From NCBI GenBank assembly GCA_023548195.1, contig JAJHZJ010000220.1, positions 3,100,370 through 3,164,369 of the forward strand: 64,000 nucleotides of DNA. The letters are read 5' to 3'. How positions within the stretch are numbered: the first letter of the stretch is position 1; each line of letters starts with the position of its first letter. This stretch comes from Bettongia penicillata ogilbyi (taxonomy: Eukaryota; Chordata; Mammalia; Diprotodontia; Potoroidae). Below are positions 22,553 to 33,988 of this stretch, piece by piece. The position numbers and the translations under genes are program-made. The notes below the pieces were generated by a model. That model had not been told where the DNA came from and ran no database searches. It worked only from the letters and a program-made list of their open reading frames with translations.

Positions 22553-25500
22553 ATGGAGGGAAAGACTAAGATAGTAAACATAGCTGTGGATGTGAATGGG
22601 ATGTATTCTCACATAAAACAGAGACAAATTGCAGAATGGATTAGTAGCCATAATCCAAAAATATGTTGTTAATAAGATACACGTTTGAATTTTTGGGGGG
22701 AGGGGGAAATACACACAGGGTAAAGGGAAAAATTTGGAGCAGAATATATTGTGTTTCAGCTGATGTAAAAAGCAGGGGTTACAATCCCAATCTCAGACAA
22801 AGCAAAAGCAAAATTAGGTCCAATCAAAAGGGATAAGAAAGGAAACTTTATCCTCCTAAATGCCACCATAGAAAATGAAGCAATATCGTTACTAAACATA
22901 TATGCTGCAAGTGGTATAGCATCGAAATTCTTACAGGAGAAGTTAAGGGAGTTACAGGAAGAAATATACAGCAAAACTATAGTAGTGGGGGACTTCAACC
23001 TCCCACCCTCTGAACTTGATAAATCTAGCCTTAAAATAAACAGGAAAGAAGTAAAAGAAGTGCTTAAATCTCTGGATGAGGTAGATATGATAGATCTCTG
23101 GAGAAAATTGAATGGGGATAGAAAGGAATATACCTTTTTCTCAGCAGTATGTGACACACACAAAAACTGACCATGTATCAGGGCAAAAAACCTCAAAATG
23201 AAGTACAGAAAGGCAGAGATAGTCAACTAATCCTTCTCAGATCGTAATGCAATAAAAAATATATGTAATAAAAGGCCATGGAATGATAGAAAAGAATTCA
23301 TTGGAAGCTAAATAATCCAATCAAAAGAAGTGGTGGATAAAACAACAAATTATAGAAGCAATCATCAACTTCATTTAAGAGAAAACCTACCAAATCTTAA
23401 GTGATACTGCTACACAATTCTTAGGGGAAGTTTTATATCTGTGAATGCTTACATGAATAAAATAGAGAAAGAGGAGATCAATAAATTGGGCATGTAGGTG
23501 AAAAAGCTCAAGAAATAACAAATAAAAAATGCCCAAATAAACACCAAATTAGAAATGATGAAAACCAAAGGAGAGATTAATAAAATTGAAATTAAGAAAA
23601 CTGTTGAAGTAATAAATAAAACAAAATGTTGGTTTTAGTAAAAAAAATAAATTAATAAACCTTTGGTCAATTTGATTAAAAGAATGAAAGAGGAATATCA
23701 AATTTTCCAAATCAAAAATGAAAGTGGTGAGCCTCCAATGAGGAAGAAATTAAAACACTAATTAGAAATTTTTTGTTTCAACTTTATGCCCATAAATTCG
23801 ACAATCTAAATGAGATGGTTGATTATTTTAAAAAATATATATAAATTGTCCAGATTGAAAGAAGAGAAAGTTGAATACTTCAACAAGCCCATCTCAGAAA
23901 AAGAAATTGAACAAGCCATCAGTGACCTCCCTCGGAACAATTCTCCAGGGCCAGATGGATTTACAAGTGAATTTTATCAACCATTTAAAGAACAGTTAAT
24001 TCCAACATTTTTTGAAAAACTGGGGAAGAAGGAGTTCTTCCAAATTCATTTTATGGTACAAATATCGTTTTGATACATAAAGCAGGAAGAGAAAAAATAG
24101 AGAAAGAAAATTATAGACCATTTTTGCTAATGAATATAGGTGCACAAATTTTAATTAAGATTTTTGCAAAAAGAATACAGCAACTTATCATGAGAATAGC
24201 ACATTATGATCAAGATGGATTCATGCTAGGAATGCAGGACTGGTACAGTATTAGGAAAACTATTAGCATTATTGATCATATCAACAACAAAACTAACAGA
24301 AACTATATGATTATCTCAATAGATGTAGAAAATTTTTTTTGACAAAATGCAACACCCAGTCCTATTAAAAACCCTGGAGAGGATAGAAATAAAGGAAACT
24401 TTCCATAAAATAATAAACAGCGTCTACCTAAAACATTCAGCAAGCGTTATATGCAATGGAGACAAGCTAGATGTACTTCCAATAAGATCAGCGGTGAAAC
24501 AAGGATGTCTTTTATCACCACCGTTATTCAATATGGTACTAGAAATATTAGCTATAGCAATTAGAGAAGATAAAGAAATTGAAAGAATTAGAGAAGACAA
24601 AGAAGAAACTAAGTTATCACTCTTTGCAGATGATATGATTATATACTTAGAGAATCCCAGAGATTCAAGTAAAAACCTACTTGAAATAAAAAGCAACTTT
24701 GGCAAACTTGCAGGTTAAAAAATAAACCCGCACAAATCTGCTTTTCTACATGTTACTAACAAAGACCAACAGCAAGAGATAGAAAGAGAAATACCATTTA
24801 AAGCAAGGGTAAACATTATAAAGTATTTTAGGGTCTACTGCCAAAACAAATCCAGTCACTATATGAACACAATTACAAGACACTTTTCACACAATAAAGT
24901 CAGATCTAAGTAAGTGGAAAAACATCAGTTGCTTGTGGGTAGTTAAAGTCAATATAATGAAAATGCCAGTTCCTCCTGAATTAATTTACTTATGTAGTGC
25001 CATAAAAACCAAACTATCAGATATTATTTTCTATAGCTGGAAAAAAATAATATTAAAGTACGTGTGGAAGAACAAAAGTTCCAGAATAGAATGGGAACCA
25101 ATGAAAAGAAATCCTAGAGAAGGTGACCTAGCTCTATGAGATCTCAAATTGAATTTTAAATGGCAATTATCAAAACAACTTGGTACAGGCTAAGAAAAAG
25201 AAGGGTAGACAAGTGGAATAAGCGAGATACTCAAGACACAGTAGGGAACAAATATAGCAATCTACTGTTTGATAAATCCAAGGACCTCAACTTCTTGGAT
25301 AAGAATTCATTGTTCTTCAAAAATTGCTGGGAGAACTGGATAAAACTGTGGCGAAAACCAGGCACAGACTAATGCCTGACACCATACACAAGAATAAAGT
25401 CCAAATGGATGCATGATCTAGATATAAAGACTGATACTATAACCAAATTAGGGGATCAAGAATAGTGTATTTATCAGATTTATGGAGAGGGGAAAAATTT

Positions 25501-26259
25501 TTAAGTAAAGAAGAGATAGAAAGCCTTATGAAGTGCAAAATGGATAATTTTGATTACCTTAAACTGAAAAGTTTTTGCACAACCAAATCCAATGCAATGT
25601 AAATTAGGAGGGAAGCAAAAAACCGTGAAAGAATTTTTGCAAGTGGTCTTTGTGATAAAGACCTCATTTTTAAAACATGTAGAGAAGAAATCAAATGTAG
25701 AAGAATACAAGTCATTCCCCAGTTGATAAATGGTCAAAAGATATGAACAGGCAGTATTCAGGGGAAGAAGTTAAAGGTATTTATAGTTACGTGAAAAAAT
25801 GCTCTAAGTCACTGTTGATTAGAGAGATGCAAATCAATACCACTCTGAGATACCACATCATACCTATCAGATTGTCTAACATGACAGAAAAGGAAGGTTA
25901 CAGATGTTGGAGAAAATGTGGGAGAGTTGGAACACTAATTTATTTTTGGTGAAACTGTGAGCTGATTCAACCATTCTGGAGAGTAATTTGTAACTATATC
26001 CAAAAGGCTAAAAGAATGTGCATACCATTTACCCAGCAATACCACTTCTAGGACTGTTTTCCCAGAAGATAGTAAAAATGGGATAGGGTCCCTCATGCAC
26101 AAAAATATTTACAGCAGCACTCTTCGTGGTGACCAGAAACTGGAAATCAAGGGGGTGTCCATCAATTGGGGAATGGTGTAATAAATTATGATACGTGAAT
26201 CTAATGGAATATGATTTTGCTGTAAGAAATGATAAACAGGAAGACTTCAGAGAGTCCTA
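22553..26259 (+). pseudogene. L1-P1 ORF2 (endonuclease/reverse transcriptase), broken
   Basis: ORF2 nicks target DNA and reverse-transcribes L1 RNA. The start MEGKTKIVNIAVDVNG is followed by a stop after 43 codons. The endonuclease signature GDFNLPPSELDKS is at 22988-23026. RT blocks follow: [15 protein letters not shown] and [15 protein letters not shown] (23876-23973), [11 protein letters not shown] (24211-24243), SAVKQGCLLSPPLFN and the catalytic box LFADDMIIYLENP (24620-24658). An 8-T run at 24332-24339 shifts the frame just before the DKMQHP motif (consensus AFDK). The C-terminal region shows WKNKSSRIEWEP (25064-25099) and ends near 26259. A divergent copy with no coding capacity. Confidence 0.85.
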
Positions 26260-26670
26260 GAATGAAATATCAACTGATGCTTAGTGAAAGTTGAAGAACA
26301 AGAACTTTGTATACAGCAACAACCACAGTGTGTGAGGATTTTTCTGGCAGACACTTGAATGCAATGAAAGTCTTTAAAAAATTCTCAATGAACTTTTAAG
26401 GCAAAATGCCTTCCATATCCAGAGAAAGAACTGTGGAGTTCGATCACAGATTTTAGAAGCTTATTTTCTTTTACCTTATGTTTTGATTTCTTACATGATT
26501 TCTCCCATTCATTTTAATGCTCCTATACAACATGGCTATGGTGAAAATGTATTTAATAGGAATATATGTGTTGTATCAAGTATACATGTGAAATCATGCC
26601 CCCAAAAATCCATATTAGCCATGTTGGAAAAAAATCAAGAAAAATTAAGTGAAAAATATGAAAAAAAAAA
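26260..26670 (+). other. L1-P1 3' UTR and A-rich end
   Basis: It shares gtgtgaggatttttctggca, ttccatatccagagaaagaa and ttctcccattcattttaatg with the 3' UTRs of L1-P3 and of the 54373-54810 fragment. It ends in an A run near 26660-26669. Confidence 0.7.
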
Positions 26671-26939
26671 TTCATCCGTAAGACTTAGATTAAATTCAAT
26701 GACATTTAGATATAATAGAATTTGAACAAATCATCATCATCATTGTCATCTTCTTTGTCTTCATGACTATTATTTTTACTCTAATGATCTTGTTTCTTTC
26801 ATATATGTGGTCTGTCTTTCCATATGGATCACCTTCTTAGCTAATACCACTTTATGAAAATCAGTCAAGGTGATCCTGTATGAATGCCTTCTTTTTGATG
26901 GAGTCCTATTAGAGATGTTGCCAGTCACTGTATTTTAAC

Positions 26940-26945
26940 TTTATT
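26940..26945 (-). terminator. Polyadenylation signal of LTR family X
   Basis: TTTATT on plus (AATAAA on the element strand) lies about 500 bp downstream of the TATA-like box. Confidence 0.35.
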
Positions 26946-27612
26946 GTCGATCCTTCCTCAAGTCTGACTCTGTGTAGCCTGCTCCCCCATCAGTGTCCTA
27001 GCTTCTTCATATATGTCTCACTGCTCCCTAGAAAAACAGAGGTGTCTCCCTAAAACTCATAGTTCTCACAGAAAGAGGAAGGAAGGGAAACAAACCTCTA
27101 CCTAGGCACTGCCCCCAGATCCATTCCTCATATTTTCCACAGAAACAGTATGTTTGACCATGTAGTCTATCACAGTCACATCTGTCTAGTCTTAGATAGG
27201 ACCACAATACTTAGTCAATCAAAAGCAGCAGCACCAGGATGCCTTAGCAGGATGTGGACTCCAAAACAATAGAAGGAACTATCCCTAAGTAGGTATGTAA
27301 GCAATAATAGTAAAGAACTGATATAGAGTATGCTTATGACATATGAAGTCTTATTATACTATAGTTATCACATGTACATACTCCCTTAAATTGCTTTCCC
27401 TGTATGCATTTGTAACAATAGGCACCCCAATATATACAGGGGGACTTGAAATAACAGGTCCTTAGATCTGCATTGATAAAAGGCAAAGCAACTTTTGATT
27501 GTCTAACATTGAATTTAATCAAGCACATGTATCATTCCTTTTACCAAGTACATATATCATTCACCTAGTTCAAGGGAGTCAGCACCCTGAACTTCAGAGA
27601 AAATACAGAGAA

Positions 27613-27864
27613 ATCAAAGATCAAGAGACTGGCTTCCTCTGCCCCACCATCAACAGACAGGTCCAAATGTCTGACAATACTTACCATGCAGTGAAGCACT
27701 GACATCTGGGTTTTCAAAGCAGTGTGGGGAGGGAGTGGGTCAGTAATTACCGAAGTCATCAAAGATCAACAGACATGGTTTCCTCTACCTGAATTCAACA
27801 TTCAGTTCAACTGTCTGACCATAGTTACCAGAGAGAGAAACACTGGCATCTGAATTTTCAAAGC
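27613..27864 (-). repeat. Two tandem ~145-bp repeats in LTR U3
   Basis: The unit from atcaaagatcaagagac to ttttcaaagc (27613-27720) recurs 145 bp later as atcaaagatcaacagac to ttttcaaagc (27758-27864), with scattered mismatches. Confidence 0.8.
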
Positions 27865-28264
27865 TGGGGTGGCTCCTTAATGCAGTTTCCCAGAGTCCTA
27901 GCTTGAGTCCCAAGGCACTCAACCTTGTTACAAAAACTAAGCCCCAAAGTAAAACCTCACCATCAGGGTATTTTTACATTTTTATAGCCAAGGCATAGCC
28001 CTCTGACCGAGTGCCTGAATAAAAAGAAAGAAAGCTACTAGGGGCCCTCCTACAGAACAGCTCCCCTAATCAGTTTCCTAAAATGGACAGTGTGCTCATT
28101 TGGTGGGAAAGACCTTAATCACATTATTCATTCAGAAGCAATTTTAGTAAAATAAAACAGCAAAAAATCCTAATTTGATTGCCATCATACTCCACCTTGC
28201 CAGGATCCTTGACTTTACAATATAAAGGGCCGTGGATCCTGGAACAAATGGAACCATTATACTT

Positions 28265-28318
28265 TTTGATTATACTAAAACAAAACAACAAAAGATTCTA
28301 ATTTGCTTGCCCTTATAG
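28265..28318 (-). mobile_element. Short second copy of LTR family X 5' end
   Basis: The complement reads gcaagcaaattagaatcttt, then gttgttttgttttagtataa, parallel to the first 50 bases of the LTR ending at 28187. It lies 80 bp outside it in the same orientation. Confidence 0.4.
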
Positions 28319-28399
28319 CATTTCACTGAGAAGCACAGGGCAGCTTCACTGTTGCTGACACCCCTCCTTCATTACCTAATCACTTAACAAAGAGTCCCT

Positions 28400-28800
28400 G
28401 CCTTTTTAATATTAATTATAAACTTTTATCCTATGTAAATTTCTGTTGTGTAATTGAATGTTTGCCTTATAAAAACTGAGATTGCTTTCTCTGAAGTTGT
28501 TGAATCCTCTTGGAACTTAGTCCTCTTTAGGAGAGGCATCAACTTCAGTAAGTAGGTTTGGTCTGACTGAATTCTTTGAGACAGTTCCACCACATCATGT
28601 CATGAAACCCAAAAGGTTTTGGCATCCCAGAGTGAAATCTCAACAGTTTTTTGCAAACCAGAGTGGGACAGGGTCTCTGACTCTGTCTTCCAAACTCCAC
28701 ATGGATCTTTATTACCTCTTCCCTTGCCATTTGATAATGAATCATTACCAAATATATAAATAGGAATGTCATCATAGCATGAACCGTTGCTTAAAATTTC
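28400..28800 (+). mobile_element. Possible second LTR or ERV leader fragment
   Basis: A TATAAAA box (28470-28476) is followed by about 300 bp with moderate G+C and the phrases ggcatcccagagtgaaatct and aaaccagagtgggacaggg, resembling the region just after a retroviral LTR. No coding frame. Tentative; it could be unrelated sequence. Confidence 0.25.
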
Positions 28801-28979
28801 ACCTAACCAATACTCTTACATAATCTTGGCCTAGTTTAAATAGTGTGTCTATGCAACCCAAAAGAAATTAGAATCTCTTCAGGTTCAGGTATAATGTTCT
28901 TATACACCTGTTTAAACATATGTTTGTATTTATATTCATATATTCATTATAATTTTACAATTTTCAAGTTAGATTTATA

Positions 28980-29400
28980 TGTGAATCTTTTCATTTACCT
29001 TGTGGTAGTCATTGTCTAGACACTTTTCTGAAACCTTTTTACATCACTAAGAACCTGTTCATGTATCTTCCTCATATTTAATACATTGACTTTATGATAT
29101 ATAGCACCATAATATTCTGTAATATTCATGTACCATAATTTTTAATCCTTCCCTAGCTCATGAAACTTTATTTTGTTTCATCCTCTTTACCACTATTAAA
29201 GTGATACTGCAAATGCACTCACAACACCTATCTATATTTATATTTCTCATGTCTATCTCTATTTCTTTATTTATCCATCTAACCTTTCTTTTTATCATTT
29301 GTCTCCCTAAGTTATATACCTAGCAATGAGATCTCTGCATCAAAAGATTTAGGCATTTTAATCATTTTTATTCTTTCTTCTATTGGCATTAACTAGAAGA
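28980..29400 (-). mobile_element. Ancient L1 3' UTR-like remnant
   Basis: Plus-strand wording (catactattc-type phrases such as atatagcaccataatattct, then accataatttttaatccttc, then aagttatatacctagcaatg) parallels the complement of the L1 3' region in L1-M (14820-15060). Heavily diverged. Confidence 0.35.
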
Positions 29401-29985
29401 GTGTGCTATTTAGAGTAAGTCTTTAAAAATGTAACAAGTATTCAGGTGACCTATTAAAGCTCTTGGTCTAGTTTCAGACAGTTTTATCTTGAAAAATTGC
29501 CATCTATTTTGAGGAAAGGAAAGTTTTCAGACTAGTTCACACCCAGTTTTTCATTGATTAAAAAAACAAAAAGTGAAAAAGATTTGGCACAATAATTCTC
29601 TATTGATTTAGCATGATATTTAAAAAGAAATACCTCATCCTCCCTCATTAAAGATTTTATCATGATTAGAGTTTCACTAGTTGAACCATATGTCCCAGAT
29701 ACTTTCTTTTAGTAATGAAGCCTACTAGAAAATTCTGGAAATATTACTGTTTTTATACCTGAAATAAAAGGCCTGCAGTGCAACCCTGATCAGCCTGAGA
29801 AAACAGTATTTCCCCTCCCTCAAGGCTATTTGGGTAAATTGCTGGATTGCTCTGAGTACACAAATACATAAAAAATAAAAGAGAAATTTCACTAATGTAG
29901 CATTTTCCCTAATCTCATGTAGGGAGTTAGAAGAAAAAAAAATGTTATGGTTTTGAAAATCCCTAGAATGAATATTCTTACAGTT
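29401..29985. other. Unassigned sequence
   Basis: No recognised element. Confidence 0.35.
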
Positions 29986-30108
29986 TATCTATCTATCTAT
30001 CCATCTATCTATCATCTATCTATCTATCTATCTATCTATCCCTCTATCATCTATCTATCTATGCATCTATCTATGTAAATATCTATCTATCCATCTATCT
30101 GTCTATCC
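29986..30108. repeat. (TCTA)n / (GATA)n microsatellite
   Basis: About 30 imperfect TCTA units, with CCTC, GCATC and GTAAATA interruptions. Confidence 0.95.
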
Positions 30109-31222
30109 ATACATCCAACTATAGATAGGTAAATAAGAATATTTCAATCTAATTGATGTTTTTCTTCGTAATTCTTTAGATGTTATTTTGTGAATTAAAA
30201 AAAACAAATAGATAGCAGTATGCTCTAGGAGACAAAGTGTGGAAGATTTCCAGCCCAGGAAAGCATAAATGATGGATAGGAAGGATATTCTACATGGGAC
30301 TGGGGGAGTGAAGAGCACATAGGCTGCACCAGGACAGACTCCTCAATAGTGGAGCAGAGCAGAGCAGAGACTGCCTGGGTGGGCTGAAGCAGAAGCAGCA
30401 GTGAAGTTTCTGGAAGACTTCACCGTACGAGAAGAGTCCAGTGGAACAGAGTGAGAGAGACTCACAGGGCTGCTGGTAACAGCAGCAGCCTCTGCTGAAA
30501 TTAACAGCCCAAGGATTAAATGTTTGAAAATTGCCGACTTGAACTTCGAGGGAGCCAAGATGTCAGAGTAAATTGTAAATGCTCTTATGCTCCCCTTGTT
30601 GACCTTGAATAAGCCAGAGAATATTTCCCCAGGAAAAACTCTGGAATACGGGGGATCAGTAGAAGGGACACTGCAGTTTCTCAGCTCCAAAGGCTAGGGA
30701 GATTGACAAAAAAGAATACCTCTTGTTATGGCTGAGGGGAACAAGTGCAAGGCTGGAGGTGTCCAAGCAAGCCCCACCTCAGCAAACCAGGAGGGGATAC
30801 TGAGGCTGGGGGTGTGAAGCCCATAAGCACCAACAACAGAACTCCAGGTAAGCCTTAGCAGAGCTAAGGGAATTGGACAGACACCAGGGTAGCTGGGGTC
30901 CACCAGCCACTGAGTCCACATGTTCTTTAGCACAGAATAGGGGAAGAGGAGGACTTCTACAGTTTGACAACTCCTCCCCCTCAACTCACACAGTGAGTTT
31001 AGTGTAACCCTGGGGAAATTCAGAAAGAACTCACCTGAATTAATCATTGCCACACAGCAACCAGTTCAGCACCAGGTAAGTTGCAGCATTGCAGCTTTTT
31101 GTGAAAGAACCACAAGTCACAACACACAAGGTCTCATGGTCTCAGAACAGGAAATATGGGATAGAGCACCTTGTGCCCCAGAAAGGAGGTTTACTTTAAA
31201 ATCCAGGGAGAAGGCAATCACC

Positions 31223-32260
31223 ATGAGAAAAAGCAAATCCAAAAAGTGAAGACCACTTAGTCTTACTATGAGTTCAAAGAAAATCAAAATACTAATTTAG
31301 AAGAGGACAGCATTGACACTATACTCACATCTGAAACCTCTAAAGGGAATACAAACTCATCTCAAACCCAAAGAGCACTCTTGGAAGAACTCAAGAAGGA
31401 TTTTAAAATCCAAATTAGAGAGGTATAAGAAATCCTGGCCAATAATTTTAAAAATATGGAAAAAAAAGAATTCACTGAAGAGAATAGCTCCTTAACAAGA
31501 AAATTGGGCAAATGGATAAGGAGATACAAAACCTAACTGGAGAACATGACTCCTTTAGAGGAGCGATTGGACAAATGGAAAAGGAGATACAACACTTAAT
31601 TGGAGAATGTAATTTAGTAAAAATTAGAATTGGACAAGTAGAAGCTAATGACTCTATGAAAAATCAAGAATAAGTCAAACAAAATATAAAGAATTTTTAA
31701 AAATAGAAGAAAAATATAAAATACCTCATTGGAAAACAATGATGTGTAAAATAGATCCAGGAGAGAAAACCTAAGAATTTCTGTTCCAGTAGTAAGCCAT
31801 TATGAAAAAAAAAAGCCCTGGAAAATATCTTCTAATAAATCAACAAGGAAAACTGCCCTGAGCTTCTATATTTAGAGGGCAAAATAGTCATTGAAAGAAT
31901 CCACTGATCACCTCCCTGAAGGAATCCCAAATTGAAAATGCCAAGGAATATTGTTGCCAAATTCCAGAAAAATTAAGTTAAGGAGAAAATGCTGCAAGCA
32001 GCCAGAAAGAAAAAAGAAAATAGATTATCAAGGAAATGTAGTCAGGATCACACAAGACACTGCAGCTGTTATATTAAAAGACTGGAGAGATTGGAATATG
32101 ATGTTCTGTAAGGCAAAAAAGCTTGGGCAATAAACAAGGAGCAATTACACTGAAAAACTGAGCATAATATATCAGGAAAGGAGATGGATGTTCAAATAAA
32201 TAAGGGATTTCCAGACCTTCCTGATGAAAACATCACATTTCAATAGAAAAGTTTTTATCC
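31223..32260 (+). pseudogene. L1-P2 ORF1, broken
   Basis: The start codon region MRKSKSKK is followed by stop-ridden coding sequence. Recognisable blocks are the coiled-coil segment (31313-31640) and the C-terminal domain on 31951-32133 (GNVVRITQDTAAVILKDWRD, WNMMFCKAKKLGQ). The role is as for the other ORF1 copies; it is not functional. Confidence 0.7.
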
Positions 32261-32879
32261 AAATATAAGACAAATGAGAGGCATAAACAAGAAAATGCAA
32301 AAAAAAAAACAAAAAACAACTTGTTATTTAATATGAAGAAACTATATACATCCATATATGGGTGGATGATAATTCTTAATCCTGAAAAACTGCATATTTA
32401 TCATGACATTTAAAAGAGATACATGTAGATAGAAGAAGTGTGTGTAAATTAATTGATGTGATGATAAAAAGTATGATTCAAGGTTAAAAAAGAATTATAA
32501 TAATGGGAGATGTGTAAAGGAGGAGGCAGAAATAGATAAATTACATCACAGGAAGAAGCACAAAAATATATTATAATAGATGGAAAGAAGGGAGGGAGAT
32601 GATCATTGTTTGGCCTAACTCTTATCTAATCTAATTCACGGAGGAAACAATGTAGTTAAGTATATAAATATAACTTGCCCTAAGAGCAATAGTGAGGGAA
32701 AAGGGAAAGCAAAGGGAGGGGGTTAAAAGGGAGAGAAAAAGTAGTAAAAGGAAAGGAAACTAAAAGGGAGAGGGGGTAAGAGAAAGGAGGGAAGATCTAG
32801 GGAAGTGGTAGTCAAAAGCAAATATCTACTGAGAAGGGGAAGGGAGAAGGGAGAAATATAATCATAAAGGGAAGATAGG

Positions 32880-33988
32880 ATGTTGAAAAAGACACAGATA
32901 GTAATCAGAACTGTGAATGTGAATGGGATGAACTCTTCAATAAAACAGGTAGATATCAGAATGGGTTAAAAACATTAATCCTAAAATATGTTATCGTAGC
33001 ACCAGTGTGGTATTCACAGTGGCTATGTTGTCCATGAATATCCCAGTGCCATTCTGCATAGCAAAATACCAGAGACTAGCCACATGGAAGATGGAAGCTA
33101 AACATTTATTTATAGAGCAGAAAGTCAAATCCACCAGAGAAACAAAAATCTATACATAATAACAATGCAGAGAACAGTACTGTCCCCAAGCCTTCCCCTG
33201 TTGGGTTTCCCAAGATCAGCTGCATTGAACAAATCACAAGAAGGCCCATTTAAACAAAGTCACAAACAAGCCCTTTCACTCATGCTAGCCAGCAGTCTGC
33301 ATCTTTCCAAGCTCTGACTGCTCTCATGACTAACTTCCTCTGAGATGTGCTCAAGTTGCATCTCTTCCTACTGCACCTTTCCTGTTCCACCCATTCAGTA
33401 AACTCCTCCCGCAACAGGTTCCATATAACTCAGACTCATGTGATTCAGCCAGGTCACATGGATCTATTAATGAATGAGAAAGGTCTCCTCATTTTAAAAT
33501 ACCACTACAGGTGTTTACAAGAAGCACATTTGAAATGGGAATACACATAGGGTAAAGGTAAATGGTTGGAGCAGAATATATTGTGCTTCATCTGATATTA
33601 AAAAAAGCACAGGTAGGAATCCTAAACAAAGCAAAAACAAAAACACATCTAATCAGGAGATAAGGAAGGAAAATATATCCTTCTAAGATGCAACATAGAC
33701 ATTGAAGCAATGTCACTACTAAATATATATGCACCAATAGGTTTAGCATCCAAATTCCAAATCCAAAGGAGTTACAGGAAGAAATAGAAAGCAAAATTGT
33801 ACTAGTTGGGGACCTCAACCTTCCCCTCTATGACCTTAATAGATCTAACCTCAAAATTAATAAGAAAGATGTTAAGGAGGTGAATAGAACTCTAGATAAG
33901 ATAGCTATAACAGACTCTGTAGAAAATTTAATGAGAATTGAATGGAATATACATTTTATTCAGCAGTACATTGCACATGCACAGAAAT
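32880..33988 (+). pseudogene. L1-P2 ORF2 N-terminus (endonuclease), interrupted
   Basis: It begins MLKKTQIVIRTVNVNG, equivalent to the ORF2 starts of L1-P1 and L1-P3. The frame is split by the LTR at 32989-33509 in the codons for the CCLQETH motif. After it, the endonuclease sequence continues: gtttacaagaagcacatttg at 33512 corresponds to LQETHL, and ggggacctcaaccttcccct near 33809 to GDLNLP. The match ends near 33988. Confidence 0.7.
32989..33509 (-). mobile_element. Solo LTR inserted in L1-P2
   Basis: A 521-bp insertion interrupts the endonuclease coding region of L1-P2. On the minus strand it begins TGTAGTGGTATTTT and ends GCTACGATAACA, so it has the TG...CA termini of an LTR. It contains a TATAAATAAATG stretch near 33110 that supplies an AATAAA. 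No proviral genes flank it. A clean target-site duplication is not evident (left aaata, right ggtgt), so age or end erosion is likely. The family was not identified. Confidence 0.6.

Larger units (their letters stand above)
19956..26670 (+). mobile_element. L1-P1, near full-length LINE-1
   Basis: This is a complete L1 layout in about 6.7 kb: 5' end GGGGAGTGGAGCCAAGATGG, 5' UTR (to 20904), ORF1 (20905-21955), a purine-rich inter-ORF spacer (21956-22552), ORF2 (22553-26259) and a 3' UTR ending in an A run near 26660. Both ORFs carry many stops and frameshifts, so it is dead. No matching flanking duplication was found. Its 5' end directly faces the truncated 5' end of L1-M. Confidence 0.88.
26870..28187 (-). 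mobile_element. LTR-type repeat, family X (long copy)
   Basis: On the minus strand the element begins TGATGGCAATCAAATTAGGA (28187 downward), has two tandem U3-like repeats (27864-27613), a TATA-like TATATATTGG near 27440, and an AATAAA at 26945-26940, followed by a U5-like end near 26870. The arrangement U3 with direct repeats, TATA, then polyadenylation signal is that of a retroviral LTR. The first ~850 bp match 4323-5135 in opposite orientation. No gag/pol/env sequence was recognised on either side, so it is a solo LTR or a similar non-coding repeat. The far end is uncertain. Confidence 0.5.
30130..33988 (+). mobile_element. L1-P2, 3'-truncated LINE-1 with nested LTR
   Basis: The 5' UTR aligns with that of L1-P1 (e.g. 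tttccagcccagga at 30247-30260 against tttcacagcccagga in L1-P1; ccccttgttgaccttgaa at 30591). ORF1 (31223 to about 32260), the purine-rich spacer and the start of ORF2 (32880) follow. ORF2 is interrupted at 32989-33509 by an LTR, resumes, and stops matching L1 at about 33988 in the endonuclease domain. The RT, 3' UTR and tail are missing, the reverse of the usual 5' truncation. Confidence 0.8.

Noticed and set aside
25501..25737. Minus-strand Cys/Phe-rich 78-codon frame
   Set aside because: Shadow of the L1-P1 ORF2 coding sequence on the opposite strand.
14364..26670. L1-M and L1-P1 as one element inverted by twin priming
   Set aside because: Both parts carry RT coding sequence and their own 3' ends, so they are two separate insertions.
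29986..30108. Regular short repeats as a possible CRISPR array
   Set aside because: Plain TCTA tetranucleotide tract with no spacers, in a mammalian context.
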